Part shown: positions 1 to 11,087 of the stretch, piece after piece
Numbering within the stretch: position 1 is the stretch's first letter
Layout: every line of letters begins with the position of its first letter
Assembly: GCA_047967505.1 (NCBI GenBank)
Contig: CM106541.1
DNA length: 64,000 nt
DNA from: Dipteris shenzhenensis
Lineage: Eukaryota; Polypodiophyta; Polypodiopsida; Gleicheniales
Strand: one strand, 5' to 3'
The notes under the pieces: generated by a model
What the model saw: the letters and a program-made list of their open reading frames with translations, nothing else
Database searches by the model: none
Told to the model about the DNA's origin: nothing
Position numbers and translations under genes: made by a program

Positions 1-512
1 TTCAGGAACTCCTTCCTGAAGACCCCTTCGAAATCTATCCATGTAACCGGCTTAGGTTGGAGTTCCTTCCACCATAGCAAAGCCTTTCCTGACATGAAAC
101 CGGCTACAAGCTATATTTTCTTTTCATCTGGGTACAGGTGGAACTGGAAGTGTACCTGCCACTTGTGTAACCAAGTGTCAACAACCTCCTTAGTTCGAGA
201 CTTTTGATCTCCCGAAAAAGGGTCTGGAGTTATGTTCGGACCTAGCACTGAAGCCATGGCATCCACATGCGTGAGTGCCTGCACAGTGCTAGTCAAAAGG
301 GTGAGAGTCGTCTGAATCGCTTGGAGTTGCTGTGTCAACCCCGTTTGATTCGCATTAACCTGCTCGAATTTTCCATCCAGAGCAGTGGTGAATTCACTGA
401 AGGCCTTCTTCGTAATCAGATCATCATAAAGACCCTGGTCTTCCTCTCCCAAAGGAGTGTAATCCAAATCCTGTTCTCCCATGGTGAACTCGGGATTTGC
501 AGAATCAGACAT
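1..512 (-). pseudogene. Ty3/Gypsy gag, 5' part, runs off the window edge
   Basis: Capsid-type Gag of a Gypsy retrotransposon. The start is the ATG at 510-512 (MSDSANPEF...), preceded by a leader and a primer-binding site. The N-terminal ~100 residues are acidic and Gln/Thr-rich. The conserved retrotransposon Gag core follows: a proline-phenylalanine-serine-glycine segment, 'VDTWLHKW', then past the stop 'GFMSGKALLWW' and 'FRKEFL'. One in-frame TAG at 108-110 interrupts it; a single C-to-T change of CAG would explain it. The gene continues beyond base 1, so zinc knuckle and pol are not visible. The family call is firm. Longer readings upstream of 512 in the same frame cross the leader repeats and are unlikely to be coding. 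Confidence 0.8.
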
Positions 513-1474
513 ATCTGAAATCTGATTTGAAACGAATATAAACTGAGAGAAATAACTGGGGGAATCGCAGCTGAAAGGAGAGTGGAGTAGAGAAAAACCG
601 TCCCAAGAGATGCTGACGAAAGAGGATGTTGGAAACTGGCGAACAGCGGGCGCAAATAACCCCGGAGTCTTCCTCTTGCTGAATTCGCTGCAGGCTGCAG
701 TGTACGGAGATCTGCAGCAATCCGTACTGGTACGGAATCCTCCTGCTGACCGTACCGTTGACGCTAACAGTACGGATGCTGACGTGGACTGTACGGATGC
801 TGACGCAATCCGTACGGTTGCTGACGCGGGTGTATGGCAGCTGACGCATGTGTACAGCAGCTGACACGGGTTGTACGGCAGCCTGTCGCAGGCTGTCCCG
901 AATCCTAATGGCGCAATCAAGTCGTTGGGCAAGAAGGGCTTCTCGCACAAGGCTATGGCTGAGCTTGGGACCTTGCCAAGCTATATAGGGAATAGGGCAG
1001 CTAATATAGGAAGCTCTGCTTCCCGGAAAAGCTCACCCTCCCAACTTTGGAGGGTGGTGGTTTTTCGAAAAAAGCAACACCTTCCCACAGAGTGGCCGCA
1101 CCCTGCTCCAGCCCCTTGCGCATCACCCTGCCCTGGCCGAAACTCCTTCCAGCCATGGCGCACCACACAGCCTCACGCCTCTGTGTCTTCTACCCCCACG
1201 CAGCCCCGACCAGCCTTGAACTCCACGCCTGCCACTCAGCTCCTCTATCGTCTCTCCTACCTGCACTCTCCTAGCTACGCTCATCCCTCTCTCACCTTAT
1301 CCCTTCAGCAATTCCGAATCACGCTCTCTTTTTCTCCTACCTTTTTCCTACATCCTAACCACCCCTGATAACCCATGAACCAACCAGAACTTGCAGCAGC
1401 AAACTTCGAATTTAGGGCATACCTGGAGGAAGAAATCGTCCAAAGAACTCGCATCAGAAATTCCTACCTCAGGA
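513..1474 (-). repeat. Gypsy leader with ~21-bp GTAC-rich tandem array (762-880)
   Basis: This is the untranslated leader between the primer-binding site and gag of the minus-strand Gypsy element. Between about 762 and 880, units of 20-21 bp recur about five times, each carrying GTACGG or GTACAG followed by GCTGACGC (plus-strand reading). Because the unit is mostly 21 bp it stays open in frame and produces spurious ORFs. The rest of the leader is GC-rich and shows no gene. Confidence 0.65.
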
Positions 1475-1490
1475 GCTGAATCTGATACCA
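1475..1490 (-). other. Primer-binding site of the Gypsy element
   Basis: On the minus strand this reads TGGTATCAGATTCAGC. That matches the first nucleotides of the initiator-tRNA-type plant primer-binding site (TGGTATCAGAGC) with a small difference. It sits directly inside the 5' LTR. Confidence 0.75.
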
Positions 1491-1491
1491 A

Positions 1492-2404
1492 CTGACACGT
1501 CCCAGCACTCCTGAAACCTCTGATCTGCAAACAAACACACACAACGTGAGAAACTGAGCAGGCTGCTCACCACCCAACCATGACATCTACGGGATGTGAT
1601 CCCGAATCAGGTGATGTCCCCTCCGAGCCACGAGCTGAGCTACTAGCACGAACTCCCAACCAGATCCAAACCAGCCTGGTGTCCCATACCACCAGGTGGC
1701 GCTGTGAAGCCTGGGATCTGCCACTGGGCCCTGGGCTACGCTAAGATGCAGGCGCGCGTCCGCAACTCAATCCAGGATCAGACCTAGCACCTGGGAACGA
1801 AACTTGCTCCCATCGGCTCCCTGAGAACTGAACCCCTGGGCCCCTTTTATAGACTTGGGCCCCAAGCACCAAAAATAGCGAAGACCTCAAACTGGTTCAT
1901 ACCCTTGCCACTCAACCCGAGAATCAAGCCTGCCTAGCTCTAAGCCTCCCCAAGCTACCTGAGCTAGTCTTGTGTACCCAGTACACGTCAGATACCAATC
2001 CGTGCACATGACAGCTGGTGCCTTGGCTGTCTTCTAGGGCAGCAAGGAGCTGAGGTCAAAGGACGGAGTGTCTACATACGCTCGAGGTGGAGCACGCGAG
2101 CTCAAGTTCTAGAGAGATCCGGCACATAGTAGAAGTACGTGGCGGTAAGATCAAAGGACCACGCTTTGGTGGGACTTTGGATCTCTCTCTCTTTGTACTG
2201 TGTCCATGGTTTTGGACAAAAATATATTGTTTTGGTAGCTTCTATATCTGGCTGGATCATAGTCTATTGATGAGTCTGCACATCTATTTGAAGCACATAA
2301 GTTTAAGAAGTTTGTGATTCCATCCACCACACACACTGTGTGAGCTCCTAGGTTATTCTCTCAGTGTTCCGCTGTGCGTACCCTCCGTTGGTCAATTTCT
2401 AACA
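1492..2404 (-). repeat. 5' LTR of the minus-strand Gypsy element (LTR A)
   Basis: LTR of about 0.91 kb. On the minus strand it begins TGTTAGAAAT at 2404 and ends next to the primer-binding site at 1490. A TATA box (TCTATAAAAGG) lies near 1842-1852, in the right place for a U3/R promoter driving minus-strand transcription. Its first ~350 bp recur in inverted orientation at 4449-4800. The partner 3' LTR would lie beyond base 1, so the age cannot be estimated here. Confidence 0.75.
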
Positions 2405-2409
2405 ACAGT

Positions 2410-2862
2410 ACCTTCAATTAATACAAGACATATTGAACCATACCTATTCATTGTACACCGTAAGAAGCAGCTTTTGGCAGGAGGTTCTCTTCACTCCTCA
2501 CCAGGATGATACCTCCATCTCTCGAAGCCAATAAAACTACAGAATCCATGGCCGAGATCACGGAGCCAATTAAAGACCGCCTCGTCAAAGCACAAGCAAC
2601 GTACACGTGCCAAGCTAATAAGTCCCAACGATATAAAGAGGGTGATTGGGTTTATCTGAGGATTATAAAGCAAAAGTTAAAACAGGTGGGCAAGCGATGC
2701 CCTAAATTATCCTTTAAAAGTTTCGGACCATTCCCCATCATTAAGCTGTGGTTACCAAACAATTGGACAATGCATAACGTCTTTCGCCTGGTGCAAGGCG
2801 CACTGAAAACGGAGCTGTTTGTGGGCTGTAAACTTCGTTCTGGTGGGCGCATTCTTGGCTGA
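2410..2862 (+). pseudogene. Gypsy pol C-terminal remnant (integrase tail)
   Basis: Short plus-strand remnant of the integrase C-terminus. Visible are a heptad-like KDRLVKAQ stretch, 'QRYKEGDWVYL' and 'FGPFPIIK', which is the SH3-like tail motif typical of Gypsy integrases (R.F..GD.V.L ... K...KFGPF.I). It begins next to LTR A, which appears to have been inserted into or joined to this older element. No catalytic core remains. Confidence 0.6.
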
Positions 2863-3243
2863 TCTGCTACAGCTTGCTGGACGCACTCTGATCTTTTCTA
2901 GAAACAGGCTCTTTCGGTTGGCTGGATTCTCATCTTCCTTCTACACTCTTTGCTACAGCCATTCCTACTTAGTTCCTGCTACGTTGGATGCCCTGCCGTT
3001 GGCCCGGGAGAGGATTGGGGCACTGGTTGTGACTCTCTTCCTGGGGGTGCAGCAGTTGTCTTTGGGCTCGGTAATGGCTTGGAAATGGGTAATGCATTGC
3101 TTGGCATGCTGTCAGACTGGTCTACTTGTGATTATGCATGTCTGCTGAAAGGAACCAAGGTAATAGCACTACTGGGTTGCACCTGCGGGTGAGCTCTTGA
3201 AGGGAGTCCCTTTGTATCTTTGAGCTAACCAGTTTAAATAAAT

Positions 3244-3261
3244 ACCGCAAGGGGCACCAAG
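3244..3261 (+). other. Candidate polypurine tract
   Basis: CCGCAAGGGGCACCAAG directly precedes a TGTTGGGG LTR-like start. This is the expected position for the plus-strand primer of the Gypsy remnant upstream, but it contains pyrimidines and is only suggestive. Confidence 0.35.
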
Positions 3262-4444
3262 TGTTGGGGCCAACAAGTGTCACTCTCTATGTTTCTGAGT
3301 AGGGGCATGCTAGCCTCCCTTGTCTTGAATGGTTTCATGACGCTGTGCAGTGAAGTTCTATGCTTTGATTTTGGTTTGTGAACCAAGACAATCAATTAAG
3401 TTGGCTGTATTTTCATCTTTGTGATATAGTAGAGACAGATACACTGCCCTTAGTGATCTAAGGCCGATTACAGTAACTAGCCCCTGTGGCCTGGGAGCAA
3501 CAGTTCCAGGTTTCCAATGATCGTCACGAGGGGGCTTCTTCGTCAGTACCTGTGGCGGTCTTCAGTGATGGATCATCACATGACGAATTCCTCCAATTGT
3601 TCCAACAACACACCCGGCACCCTGGCATCTCTGTTCCATCTAGGAGCCAAGAGGGGGTGTTGGAGGTCAACATCTCCTGATGTCACCTGGGTGTGCCCGC
3701 CCATTGAGTGGGATAGCGTAGAGAGTGAGGGCCTCTGTTGTGGGTGAGCCTGTCCCTCGTGAGTGTAGGTTAGTGTGGTTCCCAGGCAGGGTACGGAGGT
3801 GTGTGGGCAAGTATGCCCTATGGAGCTGCCTTTTAGGGCCTAGGCGCCTCTTAGAGCCCTTTTTATGGGCTGTGGAGCAGAGGGTGGGCCGACCTGCAGG
3901 TCGGCCACGTTGCTGGCCATCGGCTGGTGGGGGCTTGAACCCTCTTTATAGGGCAGTAGGCAGCCCTTTAGGTGGGTTGGCCCACAGGCAGCAGGGCGTC
4001 GGCCCCCTAGGCGCCCTTTTATAGGGCTATGTGCCCAGCCCTGTGTCCTGGAGTCGGCCCTCGTAGGGCAGTGAGTCGGCCTGCATGCTGCAGCCAACTG
4101 GAAGAGGGTGAGGGGCAATATATAGGCCCCCCCTCACTCCTTGTTTGAGCATCTTGTGGAGCAGTTCAGTCCACCACAAAGTGTGCCTAGCAGAGGTGCA
4201 GAGCCAGCCTGCAGCATCACTTGAGGAGCAGGGTAGTGGAGCAGTTCATCCACTCCCTCGTGCTCCCGTTCTTCTGGTTGTTGAGCTGTGTGTTCCAAGC
4301 TCTCGAGGAGCCCGTTGTTTCCGTGGTTTTCCCCCAGTTGCAGCGGGGTTTTTCTCCAGAGATCACTTGCAGTTCTCTTGTGCCTTTCTCTCCTTCTCGC
4401 TCTCTCCCCCTCTCTCGTTCATTTCCGGTGCACTTCTCACAGCA
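3262..4444 (+). repeat. Candidate 3' LTR of the plus-strand Gypsy remnant
   Basis: The block begins TGTTGGGGCCAACA (itself palindromic) and could end ...CACAGCA. It has a TATA-like ATATATAGG near 4108 followed by a C-rich start region. It follows pol remnant and polypurine tract in the right order. No second copy is in the window, so the boundaries are inferred. Confidence 0.4.
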
Positions 4445-4448
4445 GCTT

Positions 4449-4800
4449 TGTTAGAAATCACCCAACAGAGGGTACGCACAGCGGAAGACTTAAAGTAATG
4501 CCCAGGAGCTCACACAGTGTGGTGTGGGGTGTGGAATCACAACTTCTTAACTTATGTGCATAAAATAGATGTGCAGACTCATCAATAGACAATGAACCAG
4601 CCAGATAGAGAAACCACCAAAATAATATATTTCCGTCCAAAACTATGGACACAATACAAAATAGATAGATCCACAGTCCCACCAATGGTGTGGTCCTCTG
4701 ATCTAACCACAAGGTCCTTCTCCTATCTGCTGGCTATCTCTAGACTCGAGCCCGCATGCTCCACCTCGAGCGTCTATAGACTTTCCATCCAGTGTGTTCT
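4449..4800 (+). repeat. Inverted partial copy of LTR A
   Basis: Starts TGTTAGAAAT and follows the minus-strand sequence of 2404-2050 almost base for base: AGGGTACGCACAGCGGAA, CAGACTCATCAATAGAC, CTCCACCTCGAGCG. Similarity fades near 4795. The orientation is opposite to LTR A, so this is a separate insertion of the same family. Confidence 0.7.
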
Positions 4801-6025
4801 TCTCCACCTTACTGCTGTGAATCAGCCTAGGTGGGCAGCCCCTACCAAGCTTTGTCTGCAGCACACAGGTCCCCTTGGTCCTCCTAAATGTAGGCCCCAA
4901 GATAGCTGTTCCACTGCTCCAACCTGCTTGTGAATGGCTGCTCCAGAAGGTGTGATGATCTCGGCCTAGAAGACAGCCAAGGTTCAGCCCTTCCTGGCTA
5001 AGTCTGCAGCCCTCGTTGCACTCTCTCACCTCCTGTAGATAGGCCCAAAGAGTAGGCTTCCTGCTGCTCCTTTCTACCCTGGAACTGCTGGCTGCTGGAT
5101 GTGAAATGAGGCCTGAGGCCTCTGCTTTTATAGGCCCCAAGGCCTGCTGTAAAAAATCGACCAGCCTGCCCTAATCTGGCCGACCAGACTGTGGCTGGTC
5201 CAGCCCTTTAAGGGCTCTAAAACCGGGGCCCTTTGGCCCACACTTCTAGGGCCTTTGGCCCTCCAATCTAGGCAAGGGCCCAGCCCTATATAAGGCATGC
5301 CACTGCCCACTGGCAGCCCCATTTGCTGCTCTGCCAGGCCTCATTCAGCCCGTACAGCTTTGTACCCTGCTCCGTACACATGCTGATGTCAGCACCACCT
5401 GTCCTAGATCTGCACAGCCTTGTACCCTGCTCTGTACTCTTGCGCTCCTGACCCACCTATACCGCGCCTTTGCTCCACGCTCTCCAAGATGCTCTTGAGC
5501 AGTGCTGCCCACATGACAGCCTTGCTGCTGTCCATGTGGCAGCCATCTCTTCACTCTTGGCTGTCAGGTGCTGCCCATGTGGCAGCCCCCTCTCTTTCTT
5601 CTCTCTTGGGTACATCCTGCCCTAGGTCTCCCTCCCCCACTCTCCTCATTTGGGGGCTTACAGATGGGGAGGTGACCATTCCAACAAGCTCCACAGCAGG
5701 CCGTTCAACAGCAGAGACACAGTCCATGCAGCAGCTCCAGGTAGCCCACAGAATCCCCAGAAGCAGCAGACACCATAGCTCCCTCAGCAGCACCTCCCTC
5801 AGCACCATTGCCTCTATAGGATCTGTCCTCCCATGGAGACAGGTCAGCCATAGCTGCTTCAGCTAGCCTCGGCCATGGATAGCTTCACAGCCTCAGCATA
5901 GCCCTTCAGCGAGGCTTAGAAAAGCCCTCTTCAATGAGGAAGAAGAACATATGTAGAGGGGGGTGATTGCCAAGTCCCACCAGAAAGCAATGAAGATAGT
6001 AGGTAGCATAAACATGGTGTCCACG

Positions 6026-6030
<5 letters not shown>
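4801..6030. other. GC-rich stretch without a recognisable gene
   Basis: Contains many GGCC/GGGCCC runs, TATA-like boxes in both directions (near 5128 and 5283) and GTACAG/TTGTACCC repeats near 5345-5440. It is probably LTR or leader sequence of decayed elements. No coding signal found. Confidence 0.4.

Positions 6031-6071
<41 letters not shown>
6031..6071 (+). repeat. (CT)n microsatellite
   Basis: About 20 uninterrupted CT dinucleotides. Confidence 0.98.
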
Positions 6072-6076
<5 letters not shown>

Positions 6077-6985
6077 GAAGGATGGATACTGGTTGGGGGA
6101 AATACTACCAGTTTGAGAATGACTGCAGGCACACTGACACCAGGAATTGGAAAATTCGAAATGTATTGTTTGATGCATATGTAGTGCAGACAGTGTTATA
6201 TGGAGTGGAAGTATGAGGAGAACGTATTTCAGCATCTACATGGAATGAGATTGAAAAAATGTAGAAAGCATTTCTACGCAGGCACCTTGGTGTCAAACCC
6301 ACTACCCCATACTCAGTGCTTCTATTGGAAACAGGTAGGAGGCCGATCGAATTTCATGCATTGATCAGAGTTATGCAATATTTGCTAGAGGTGCAGCAAA
6401 TGCCACCAGATAGACTACCTTATAGAGCATGGACTGCTAGCACAAAGCTTCAAAAGAATCACAAAAGTAAGATCATTTGTACAAGGTGGGCAACAGACAT
6501 AAGGAAATGGTTCAGCCAATGGAAAGTCGATGCATACTTGACCATGCCGCCTGAAAAGGTCACCATGCAAGAATTTCAAATGTCCCTACTGAGCACTTTG
6601 CAGACCCACTGGTTGACAAATGAAAAGTGGACAAAGCTGGAGTATTATCAAGATAACATAAACCCTTCATGTTGGTCTACATACATGTCCATGGAGGCCT
6701 CTGCTCAGCCCTACATTAGCACACCTATTCCCCTTCTCTATTGCAGAAATATAGCCAGGTTTCGCACCAGATCTCATACGCTTGCTATAGAGAAAGGAGC
6801 TTGGATGCATCAGCCCAGACACGCCAGAGTTTCTATCAGTTCTCTCTACTGCCTCTCCGGCAGCATTGGGATCTTGTCACCCGTCTTTGTACATGTCGTC
6901 AGGAACTCATAGATTCCTGACCCCTCTTTTTGAGGAGACTTTCTTTACATTGTATTGAAATGGTCCCATGGGTCATTTTTGGCCC
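6072..6985 (+). pseudogene. LINE (non-LTR retrotransposon) C-terminal region
   Basis: Plus-strand translation gives the post-RT region of a non-LTR retrotransposon: 'VQTVLYGVEV(stop)GE', 'IEKM(stop)KAFLRRHLGVK', 'TTPYSVLLLETGRRPI', then a basic stretch and 'ARFRTRSHTLAIEKG'. The YG.E.WG ... FLRR.LGV ... E.G..PI pattern is characteristic of the C-terminal part of non-LTR RT proteins. A near-continuous 198-residue frame spans 6316-6912. The catalytic RT is missing (5' truncation, typical of LINEs). The 3' end is an AATAAA-like run followed by (CT)n at 7011 instead of poly(A). Confidence 0.65.
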
Positions 6986-7007
6986 CCCGTGGACCTTAAT
7001 AAATTCT

Positions 7008-7010
<3 letters not shown>

Positions 7011-7079
<69 letters not shown>
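7011..7079 (+). repeat. (CT)n(CA)n compound microsatellite
   Basis: About 28 CT units followed by seven CA units, directly after the LINE 3' end. Confidence 0.97.
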
Positions 7080-7080
<1 letters not shown>

Positions 7081-7167
7081 TACAGTCAGCATCCCATGCT
7101 TCCGCACTCAGTAGATTGGGACAGGCATACTAATGAGAAACTACTCCAGGCCTATTGCTCGTTACAG

Positions 7168-7180
7168 TGGTATCAGAGCT
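7168..7180 (+). other. Primer-binding-site-like sequence
   Basis: TGGTATCAGAGCT matches the initiator-tRNA primer-binding site, preceded by ...CGTTACA that could be an LTR end. It implies a decayed plus-strand LTR element starting here. The LTR start is not identified. Confidence 0.55.
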
Positions 7181-9064
7181 TCAAAAAATTTCCCTGAGAT
7201 TGTGAGGAGCAGCAAGGGGGGGAGGGAGTGGAAGCTAAACACCACCGGTGTCTTCTATAGCAGGTATCCTCTCCATGTCTTCCCTTCATCCTCTAGTCTC
7301 AGTGGGTGATGCGGTGGATCCACATAGTACAGCCAGTGCAGGGTAACAAGAAGCTCCAGCAAGAATACCAGTCTGGGAGAACAATTCGACCCCGGCTTGA
7401 AAGGCAAGGCAGATTCCACTTAGGCACATCCTTCACCACCAATACCTCCCACTAGCAGAGGCACAGGCATCTCCTTTAGACACGGTTGCAAAGATGCAGG
7501 CCACGATGCAGATGCAAGCTCGGCAACCAGAAAATCTCTTGCGTGTTACAACTTCAGGAGCTGAGGGACAGTTCTGCCTAGGCGCCCCAAGAAGAGTGTC
7601 TCCAAGATGGCCAAGAAGCCAGAGAAGACTGTCTTCATGCAAAACAGGAGGCCAATCTTCAAATAAGCCAGAGAAGATTGCCTCAGAGTGGCACAAGTAG
7701 CAAAGGAGGAATGGGATCGAGCTTTGCTATCTTCATTGCTCCTGACCAAAGCAGCAGAGCCTGACAGACAAGTTCCACCTCCTGTCAGGCCTTCTTTTCC
7801 AAGGAAGCTGAACTATGACAGATATAGCGAGAGCTACCTTTCCACTGTGCACACATAGGACAATGAGGAGTGCTTCTTGCTTCCATGCACTTGACACATG
7901 AAGCCGTCACTTGATTACACAAGCGGTGCACAGAACATGACATATGCTAACAATGGTCACTATGAGTTCATCAAGGACATCTGAGCCCAATTCTTTACCT
8001 GCAGCCCATGGCATGACAGCCTTGCTGTCAGCCCTGCAGCCCACAGGAGCAGCTGTATAGCAGAGCAGGTCAGTAACAGCAGCAGTACAGAAGTACAGGA
8101 CACCAGGCGGCACTCTGCAGATAGTGCAGACACCAGGACCAATCTCAGGCTGGGCAGGTGTCAGCAAGGGTTGGATCAGTCTGTGGCATCATCAAGAAGG
8201 CCATAGACTGGGTTGGCCAGCAGTCCGCCGTCCTATATCTACAAAAGAGGTCATTCCTCTCATTCTAACATCTTCCAGTGTAGTAGCAGCCCCTTCATGA
8301 TTCCCTTCATGAGTCCCTCCAGTGGTCTCAGGCCATCAGCAGCTCCAGCAGAGCCCACAGCAGTCCGTACCATACCTCAGCCATTATGGAGGCTCGCACA
8401 AGCACAGATGCACATACCCACATAGACATGGGCATCAGCACACATGTACGAGCATCTATACAAAGGTATCTCCCGCATAACTCGTCAAGGCTCTTGAAAT
8501 GAAGGGACTCCAGAGTAAATGCAGGCTAGCATTTAGGGGGGCATCTACGGTTTTTATTTCTCGCTTTGATTTTGTTATTATTCCTACCCTTTCAAAATAT
8601 ATAGTCTCAAAGGTGATAAGCACTTTTTATAGTTACATATTATTGTCACTTGCTCCCAGGATCCCCCTCCTTCGTTCTCTGCACAATTGTACCCCCTCCC
8701 GGGCGGACTGCTGTGAGTTGAAGCAAATTGTGCCAAAGACGTTTCAAATTCCTCAAACTTGACCTTCCTCCCACTTCTCTTAATTCAAAACCCAGACCTC
8801 AGCCCACACAAACCAATAATCTAAGTGCATTGCCGTTAAGAAAAATAATAAGCGCTTTTAGAAAAGACCCCAAATTTTTTGTTACAGATGATAACACGTA
8901 GTCTCAAATGAGAGCTTAGAAAATCATATTAGTTTCAAAAGCCGATCAGAAGCTCTCTTATATCCTTTGTAAAATCGCAAGTGGAAGTTCCTCATACATA
9001 TCTAAGATGGTATTTATAAGCGCGGTGGGTGGAAAAAGGCTGACTTTTTTGTTTGTATTTCGGT
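7181..9064. other. No gene recognised; decayed repeat and possible FtsH intron
   Basis: Weak resemblance to retroelement internal sequence after the primer-binding site, then AT-rich sequence. If the FtsH gene is intact, this lies within its first intron. No AAA+ or protease exon is seen on the minus strand. Confidence 0.4.
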
Positions 9065-9166
9065 TCAAATGTTTGTTTCTGAAACAAACAAAAAAGATTT
9101 CGAGCAACCGTCCCTATCACAGGAATGCGACCACAATATAGGTGCTTCAGGGATAGAATAACAGAC

Positions 9167-10234
9167 CTCCATGAGCTCAACCTTGGCTTCGTCCACTCCC
9201 GCTACATCCTCAAACTTTACAGACCGATTGATCAACCGCCGCCTTTGAGCAATTGCATTACCACCAGAGAATTGCCGGTGCATTAACCAGAGCAAAGGAC
9301 TGAGAGGAATCCAGAGGGAAACAATTGTAATTATAATAGTTCGCAAAGCAGCACTCATTGGCTGAGGCGCAGAGCTGTACGTGATGCCGCTTTCTCTCAT
9401 CAGGTTAAGAAGGTATGCCTCGTCATTCTCGATCCTTCGGGCGGAATACTTCCATGGCTGTGACTCGCGCTTCAGCAATTGTTCGGGCTTACCAGCTAAA
9501 GCTTTCACGGAGGTCGCAAATGCGGATGCTGAAGACACCCTTGCCACATCAACTTCAACCTCTCTTTGCTCGGGGCTGCCTTCACTTGCAGATATCTCCC
9601 CTTCTGTCGAGGTTGAACCATTCGTTGCTTCCTCATTGTCAGACTTAACATTGAAGAATACTCGCCTGGATCCTTCTTCGAAAAGGGCACTGGTCACGGA
9701 TCTAGCATGCAAGTGGCGTACCAGCTCCGAGTAAGGCACGACGTGGGGAGCAGAGATGGCGCCCAACTTGAGGCACAAGCAGCCAACGCCCATGGTGGAA
9801 CCCACAACGGTGGAGAGCGCAACCTGGCGAGCGTGCGCGCGGATATATTGCAAGCAAGCCTGCAGGAGGAGGCGAGGGGACCAGCGACGAAGGGAGCGGA
9901 GGAGGAGGCGGAAGCGGGCAGGGAGGCGAAAGAAGGCGAAGGGTTTGCGGCGGGAGGGGCGGATGCGATCGTTGGGGAGGGCGAGGTGCTGCGGGTGAGG
10001 GGGGGGGGGGGGAGGCTGATTGTTGGAGTCGCCATGGCGAGCTACAGAAGGGCGAAGAGGGGAGGGAGAATGGCGGGAGCTGAGGAGGCGGAAAGAGGAG
10101 GCAAAGCTTGCTGCGTCGCCATGAAAGCTTGCTCCATCGCCATGAAAGCTTGCCTTGAAAGCTTGATTTTGGCGGAGGAGGAGGAGGGGCTGAGGAGGGC
10201 GCAGGGACACCATCGAAGCTTGCTCTCTCGCCAT
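9167..10234 (-). CDS. FtsH7/9-type plastid membrane metalloprotease, first coding exon
   Basis: First exon (356 codons, phase 0) of an ATP-dependent zinc metalloprotease of the FtsH family, expected in chloroplast membranes. The start is ATG at 10234 (TTTCATGGCG context). Residues 1-~110 are Arg/Ser/Pro-rich with a polyproline run, consistent with a transit peptide. Later come 'PYSELVRHL', 'EEGSRRVFFN', then 'YLLNLMRESGITYSSAP', a hydrophobic membrane segment ('TIIITIVSLWIPLSPLLWL'), and 'VKFEDVAGVDEAKVELME', the conserved entry to the AAA+ domain. The exon stops there at a donor, GAG|GTCTGT (9166 downward). Plant FtsH7/9 proteins continue with Walker A, Walker B and HEXXH, none of which is in this window. 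So either the intron exceeds 9 kb or the gene is truncated. Confidence 0.85.
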
Positions 10235-10265
10235 GAAATAAACCTCGCCTTCTCTCCTCCTCCTT

Positions 10266-10272
10266 CTTATAG
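10266..10272 (-). promoter_or_regulatory. Candidate TATA box of the FtsH gene
   Basis: CTATAAG on the minus strand, about 32-38 bases upstream of the ATG at 10234. It would give a very short 5' leader. Inferred from position only. Confidence 0.4.
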
Positions 10273-11038
10273 ACCCTCAAATCATACCATTTGGTCATTT
10301 CTCACTTCCTAAACTTCACACGCCTTCATGCGATTCACTTTCTTGTTGCACTTTGAGTCCAAAGTTCAAACTCGTCACACGAGAGAAAGAGAGAGCACAT
10401 TTGAGTTTACACAAATATATTATCTCCCATTCCCGTTTACACAAGTAGTAGGTCCCCACGATGAGATTTATTCGGGGATTAGTATTAGTTGCAAGAGCTG
10501 CGTCAGGATTTAAATAAATTAACCTAAGCTTTTGGACAATGAATGCGGTGGCCAAAGATTATGGTAAGTAAAATGGATGGCAGACAACGCACCAACTTTC
10601 TAGAGACTCTCGAATGTTCCAAAGGCCGCCCTTGAGCAAGTAGAAAGAGAGGTCCAGCCTCTCCCTCACCCCTCGGACTTATCAACCGTTTGTGCAGAGA
10701 AGTGAGAGGGAGGAGGGAGAGAGGTGGGTGGAGGAAGGAGGAGAAGAACAGAGGGAAGCAAGACGTTAGCGAGAGAGACACGGCAGACTCCAAATCCTTA
10801 AATTTGCCATTATGCTTCAATATAGCTTAGGTTAATTGCTTAAGCTAATTGCGATTGAGGGAGGGAGAATGGCGGAGCGAGGGAGACGGAGAGAGAGCAG
10901 GAGAGGCACACGGAGCGAGCAGAGTGATGCTCCTAATTTTCTACGCAAAATTAGCAATCCATTGCAATTGGAAATCATTTGTAGTTTGGTAGCAATGAAT
11001 TTACAAAGGAGGAGGAACGAGTAGGAGTAGGAACGATT

Positions 11039-11044
<6 letters not shown>

Positions 11045-11087
<43 letters not shown>
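11045..11087 (+). repeat. (CT)n microsatellite
   Basis: About 21 uninterrupted CT units upstream of the FtsH gene. Confidence 0.97.

Noticed and set aside
111-950. Gypsy gag starting as far upstream as 950
   Set aside because: The upstream part crosses the 21-bp leader repeat, where two frames are open. The Gag-like start is the ATG at 512.
9707-10312. 201-codon plus-strand frame overlapping the FtsH exon
   Set aside because: Antisense shadow of a GC-rich exon. The minus frame matches FtsH7/9 motifs in order.
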